Of a stretch of DNA of 64,000 nucleotides, positions 60,610-64,000 are shown one piece after another. The DNA is taken from contig OW804096.1 in NCBI GenBank assembly GCA_942159475.1, positions 36,455,744-36,519,743 of the forward strand, read 5' to 3'. A program made the translations under genes and the position numbers. The DNA comes from Sthenelais limicola. Taxonomy: Eukaryota > Annelida > Polychaeta > Phyllodocida > Sigalionidae. The notes beneath the pieces are model-generated. The model made no database searches and had not been told where the DNA came from. It worked only from the letters and a program-made list of their open reading frames with translations. Positions within the stretch are counted from its first letter, which is position 1; each line of letters opens with the position of its first letter.

Positions 60610-60790
60610 GGGTCAAGTCTCCAGAAAATTTACAATTGACCTTCAACAATCCTCTCAAATAAACTAAATTTAAGATGGAAATGAGGTTCAAAATCAGATA
60701 TTCCTAGTATTCATCAATTTTCACTCTTATTTAGCAGTATTTGATAGATGTGTAGAACTATAGATTGTGCATTTTCTGAAAATCTGACCC
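60610..60790. mobile_element. GGGTCAG-type MITE, degenerate
   Basis: Starts GGGTCAAGTCTCCAGAAAAT and ends ATTTTCTGAAAATCTGACCC, with recognisable interior (CAATCCTCTCAAATAAACTAA). Shortened and more diverged than the copies at 9.7-23.9 kb. The flanks ATAA and ATAT hint at an AT-rich 4-bp target. Confidence 0.7.
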
Positions 60791-62686
60791 ATATACTAAT
60801 TGGATCTGCAGAAAAATATAAAGACAATTAAGCCCAGCCAACTTTCTGAGAATTTGATTGGCACTATGGCAAGAATTCACACACAGTCATTCAGCCAAAT
60901 GTATACATTCCGCTTTCCATATCATGTAGTTCGATTACCGGTTCCTGCTTGCTAGAACAGATTGTGTTTCGTGAATAGTTTTGAGTAATACAGAATATAT
61001 CATAGATGGTACACTGCACACATACGTTGTTACTTAAAAGGATCAAATTTACTATTACAAAATCATTATTATTATTACAAGTTGAACCACACTAACAGTT
61101 TGATAATGACGAGATAAAAGAGTGCATCCTACGAATATCAGTCTTATAGCATGTAATAAGTTTACATCAATCAGGGGTTCCAATCAGCAATATCCACCTA
61201 TTACACATATTGGTCGTCATTTGAGCATCCAGATGGGTTTTTGGGGGGGGGGGGGGGGGGGATGGGGGTAGGGGTGGAACGGGCATCCAGATGCTTTTAA
61301 AATGGACTTGGGAACGTTAATAATAGACATTTTGGTCAGAGGAACTGCTTCACGGATACTTTATCCTGAACTTTGATATCAAAGACATGTGGGAAAGATA
61401 CTTATTTCAACATACATTTATTTTAAAATAATGCTATTGACAGAATTTCCACGGTTTGTAATATATCTCATTCGTCACAAAATACATATATTGAAAAGGT
61501 GATATGGTACTTAAGTTGTAACATTTGTTCAGTTACGCGGTTTTTGAAAATAAATGTAGGCTTAAACCTTTGTATAACATGTATCATTTTACATATTCAC
61601 CCGTGTGCCGCCATCTGATGTGTATGTCTCGCATCACAAATTCTAGCTCCATAATAGAGTCCCACGCAATACATGTATAGAAATAAAAGATGTTTTTGAT
61701 TTTTGATTTTTGTTTAACCTATAAAATACAGTACAACAATATAACTAATAAGGTGTAGGCCTACATCGCTCTTAATATAATGATATAAAATACATCGTGA
61801 CTCAAATATCCCAGTCAAGTCATAATAGTATTAGTCTATAGTGGTCCTAAGTCAGTGTAGGCAGTAGATATATCACATTGGTAGCCTGGCGCCCAGTTTT
61901 TAGTCAGTACCACTGAGGAGATATTTAGTGTACAAACAACCAGTCAGACGGTGCCACTAGCGCAACTTCAGAAACCTCTGAATGAATGAATGAATGAATG
62001 AATGAGACTACTCAAAATGGCTACATTGTTCTGAAAACGGTTTTCCAGGTTTTCCAGTTTGCACCGTTATCCAACTGAGAGACAGCAAACGAGTTCGACA
62101 TGAGCAAAAACCGAAACTATTCTAAATACAGTGTACTATTACGTAAGAGGCAGTAGTTGTTTAAAGATGATCGAATTCTTATCATACATCAGGTTAGAAT
62201 TACTTAATAGTCGAGTAAAAAGTGAGACATGATTTTTAAATGTATACAATAATGAAGTAAAGATTAAAAAGCAGCCATTACGGCTTTTCAAAATAATTAG
62301 GTCTGCCCTCACTAGCCCTCGCTGCAAACTGGATTTGTTAAAACCAAACACCAATTAAAGCAGGAAAACAAGTCTTCCTAAGGTGAAAACACCTAAAAGG
62401 TACATTTATCGTGTTTAAAACGGCTATTGTTAGGAAATAAATATTTGGTGGTTTCCTAAACAAAATTTCTTTTTTGAAGTTATCACAAAACATATTAAAA
62501 AGTTGCAATTCTCAACTATACTTTACATCGGAAACGTTCTGTAAATATTTGAGGCAAATTTTGAGAAATATATTCAGGCTGGGCATGCAAGACACTGCTA
62601 ATAACAATAATGAAGGGAACTCAATTAATCGTTCGATAACATTTTGATTACCATCGTCTAGTTTCATTCTTCCATATACCATAAAT
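60791..62686. other. Non-coding region with short simple repeats
   Basis: A G-run lies at about 61242-61261 and an AATG tetranucleotide repeat at 61980-62005. No gene seen. Confidence 0.4.
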
Positions 62687-62840
62687 CAGTCTAGGAGTTG
62701 AGAGAACTGAGGGAAAGCCTCTTTCTCCAAACCGCAAATTGTCATTATAATCACATGAGGACGCCTATATACAAGCAATTACCGCAGTAGGCGTCCAATC
62801 ACTGACATAGACTTTTTATAGAGGCTCTGAGCCTAGACTG
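62687..62840. mobile_element. CAGTCTAGG-type MITE, copy 1
   Basis: Ends CAGTCTAGG and CCTAGACTG. The interior shares AAACCGCAAA, CATTATAAT and CGCAGTAGGCGTCCAATCAC with copy 2. Confidence 0.65.
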
Positions 62841-63386
62841 AATTCAGAATCGGCATACCAAACACTGCTTTGATAACAACAACAAAAGTATTCTTATCCA
62901 ATCCAAAATATATTTTAGCATTCGCTATTCGCCTCAAGATTATACAAAAAAATGCCTCAGCTGCCTCTCATAATACATCACCGGAGGCTGGGCTTCAAAC
63001 TCCTTTTTATCGCCCACAATAACAGGGCTTACAGATGGCAATACAATCAAAGGGAACATTACAATAATTTAGCGATAAATATCCCACAAAAACACATCTC
63101 TATTTAAGTACGTACACATTTATCAAGGTGTCACTGGATGAACACCAACACAAAAGCAGAGATGTCCGTCCCCCCAATCCATTTATCAAGTAGAATCACG
63201 CAACCGTTGGCTCTTTATTTTTATTTTTTATCTTTATTTTGTATTTTTTCCACTTCAAATATGTCAGGTGATTATTCCCTTACCCCTATAGTGTATGGTT
63301 TTGTCAGATAAATAAAAAGGAAATAATAACATATTAAAGCGTGACATAAGCCTAGGATGTTTTGCAAGGGTTGTGCAGTGAATATA

Positions 63387-63600
63387 CAGTCTAGGTCCAA
63401 AGTTTAGAAAGTCCCTTCAAATGAAGGGAAGGCGTCTTGCCTCAAACCGCAAAGTGCCATTATAATTCCATTAAGACCACAAAATACCATTATATTCCCA
63501 TTAAAACGCCGGGTCCTAGGCGTATTAAACGATGAGCGCAGTAGGCGTCCAATCACTGACATACCATTCTCATCTGATCTGAGGGTTTGGACCTAGAGTG
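63387..63600. mobile_element. CAGTCTAGG-type MITE, copy 2
   Basis: Ends CAGTCTAGGTCCAAA and TTTGGACCTAGAGTG. Same interior block as copy 1, with additional sequence including an internal near-duplicate (ATAATTCCATTAAGACC, then ATATTCCCATTAAAACG). Confidence 0.7.
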
Positions 63601-64000
63601 GATAGGGGATTTGCATAGCCACCGTTTTGAATCTAGAATCGCATGGAATTATGGGGCTAATGGTAGAGTAGAAAATCTATAGAAAACATGTCATGTTCAG
63701 CATGGAATATTATTTGGTGCTCTAATGTCAATATCTATATGTTATACATGTATACATGGATAACACAAGCCTCCATCTGTCCCATCATGCATTTGGTTAA
63801 CATAGATCATTGAAACAAGCTGTGATATTGGTGAAAAGAATCTTGCCATTTTCGATAGAAATGTTGCAAAATATTGGTATGTCAGAGTTGATCAGAATCC
63901 ATACCAGGATGCATTGTTAGAGACATACGCAGTGGCACGTGCAACTCCCCTATTACTGTGACGTTTACTGCGGAATCCTAGCTGACGATAGTTCATATTT
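63601..64000. other. Non-coding sequence at the right edge
   Basis: No reading frame or repeat that I can identify. Confidence 0.35.

Noticed and set aside
1..64000. CRISPR arrays, rRNA genes, bacterial promoters or operons
   Set aside because: None seen; spliced genes and LINE/Harbinger elements indicate eukaryotic nuclear DNA.

Overview
This is a eukaryotic nuclear window, probably from a marine invertebrate. Exons have GT/AG introns, LINE and Harbinger-type elements are present, MITE families are abundant, and the background is AT-rich and non-coding. I see no bacterial operons, rRNA or CRISPR. The taxon cannot be fixed from sequence alone; mollusc, brachiopod, annelid, echinoderm or hemichordate are all possible. 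Most of the window is transposable-element and repeat DNA, with two reasonably supported host genes.

Layout. 1-1711 (minus) is an open frame running off the left edge; it resembles the ORF1 protein of a non-LTR retrotransposon. 2783-9235 is a PIF/Harbinger DNA transposon. Both of its genes can be assembled with consistent splice phases: a five-exon DDE transposase on plus (344 aa) and a seven-exon Myb/SANT-like partner on minus (387 aa), facing each other. Its flanks are mirror images of each other (about 2105-2782 and 9236-9995). They carry hammerhead-ribozyme-like cores, a small Harbinger-derived MITE and half-copies of a second MITE. 9.7-13.4 kb holds a cluster of that second MITE family, whose ends read GGGTCAGATTTTCAG.

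12021-29519 (minus) is a predicted four-exon gene for a secreted protein of 319 aa. Its roughly 15-kb first intron holds a 3.84-kb non-autonomous element (15963-19804, 3-bp CTG duplication), a 1.64-kb element with TA flanks (21939-23581), another MITE and a LINE (24.3-28.0 kb) whose single coding frame is broken by one frameshift. 31.3-34.9 kb is a decayed gene for a PIN-like/CXC protein lying between inverted arrays of a roughly 150-bp repeat; a compact relative without the gene lies at 47.0-47.85 kb.

44304-50792 (plus) is a predicted four-exon gene for a 149-aa single-pass membrane protein. Degenerate copies of its first exon and of a divergent membrane-protein ORF lie close by. The rest is simple repeats (pyrimidine minisatellite at 38.2-39.0 kb, alternating TA/TG tract at 16.8-17.3 kb), a 150-160-bp satellite (53.2-53.75 kb), a 68-bp near-perfect palindrome (37553-37620), several small MITEs, and long stretches in which I see no gene.

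Functional links. The Harbinger pair forms a complete two-protein transposition set that could act on the related MITE inside its own flank. Exon models rest on splice sites, phase and codon pattern only. No similarity search or transcript data was available.
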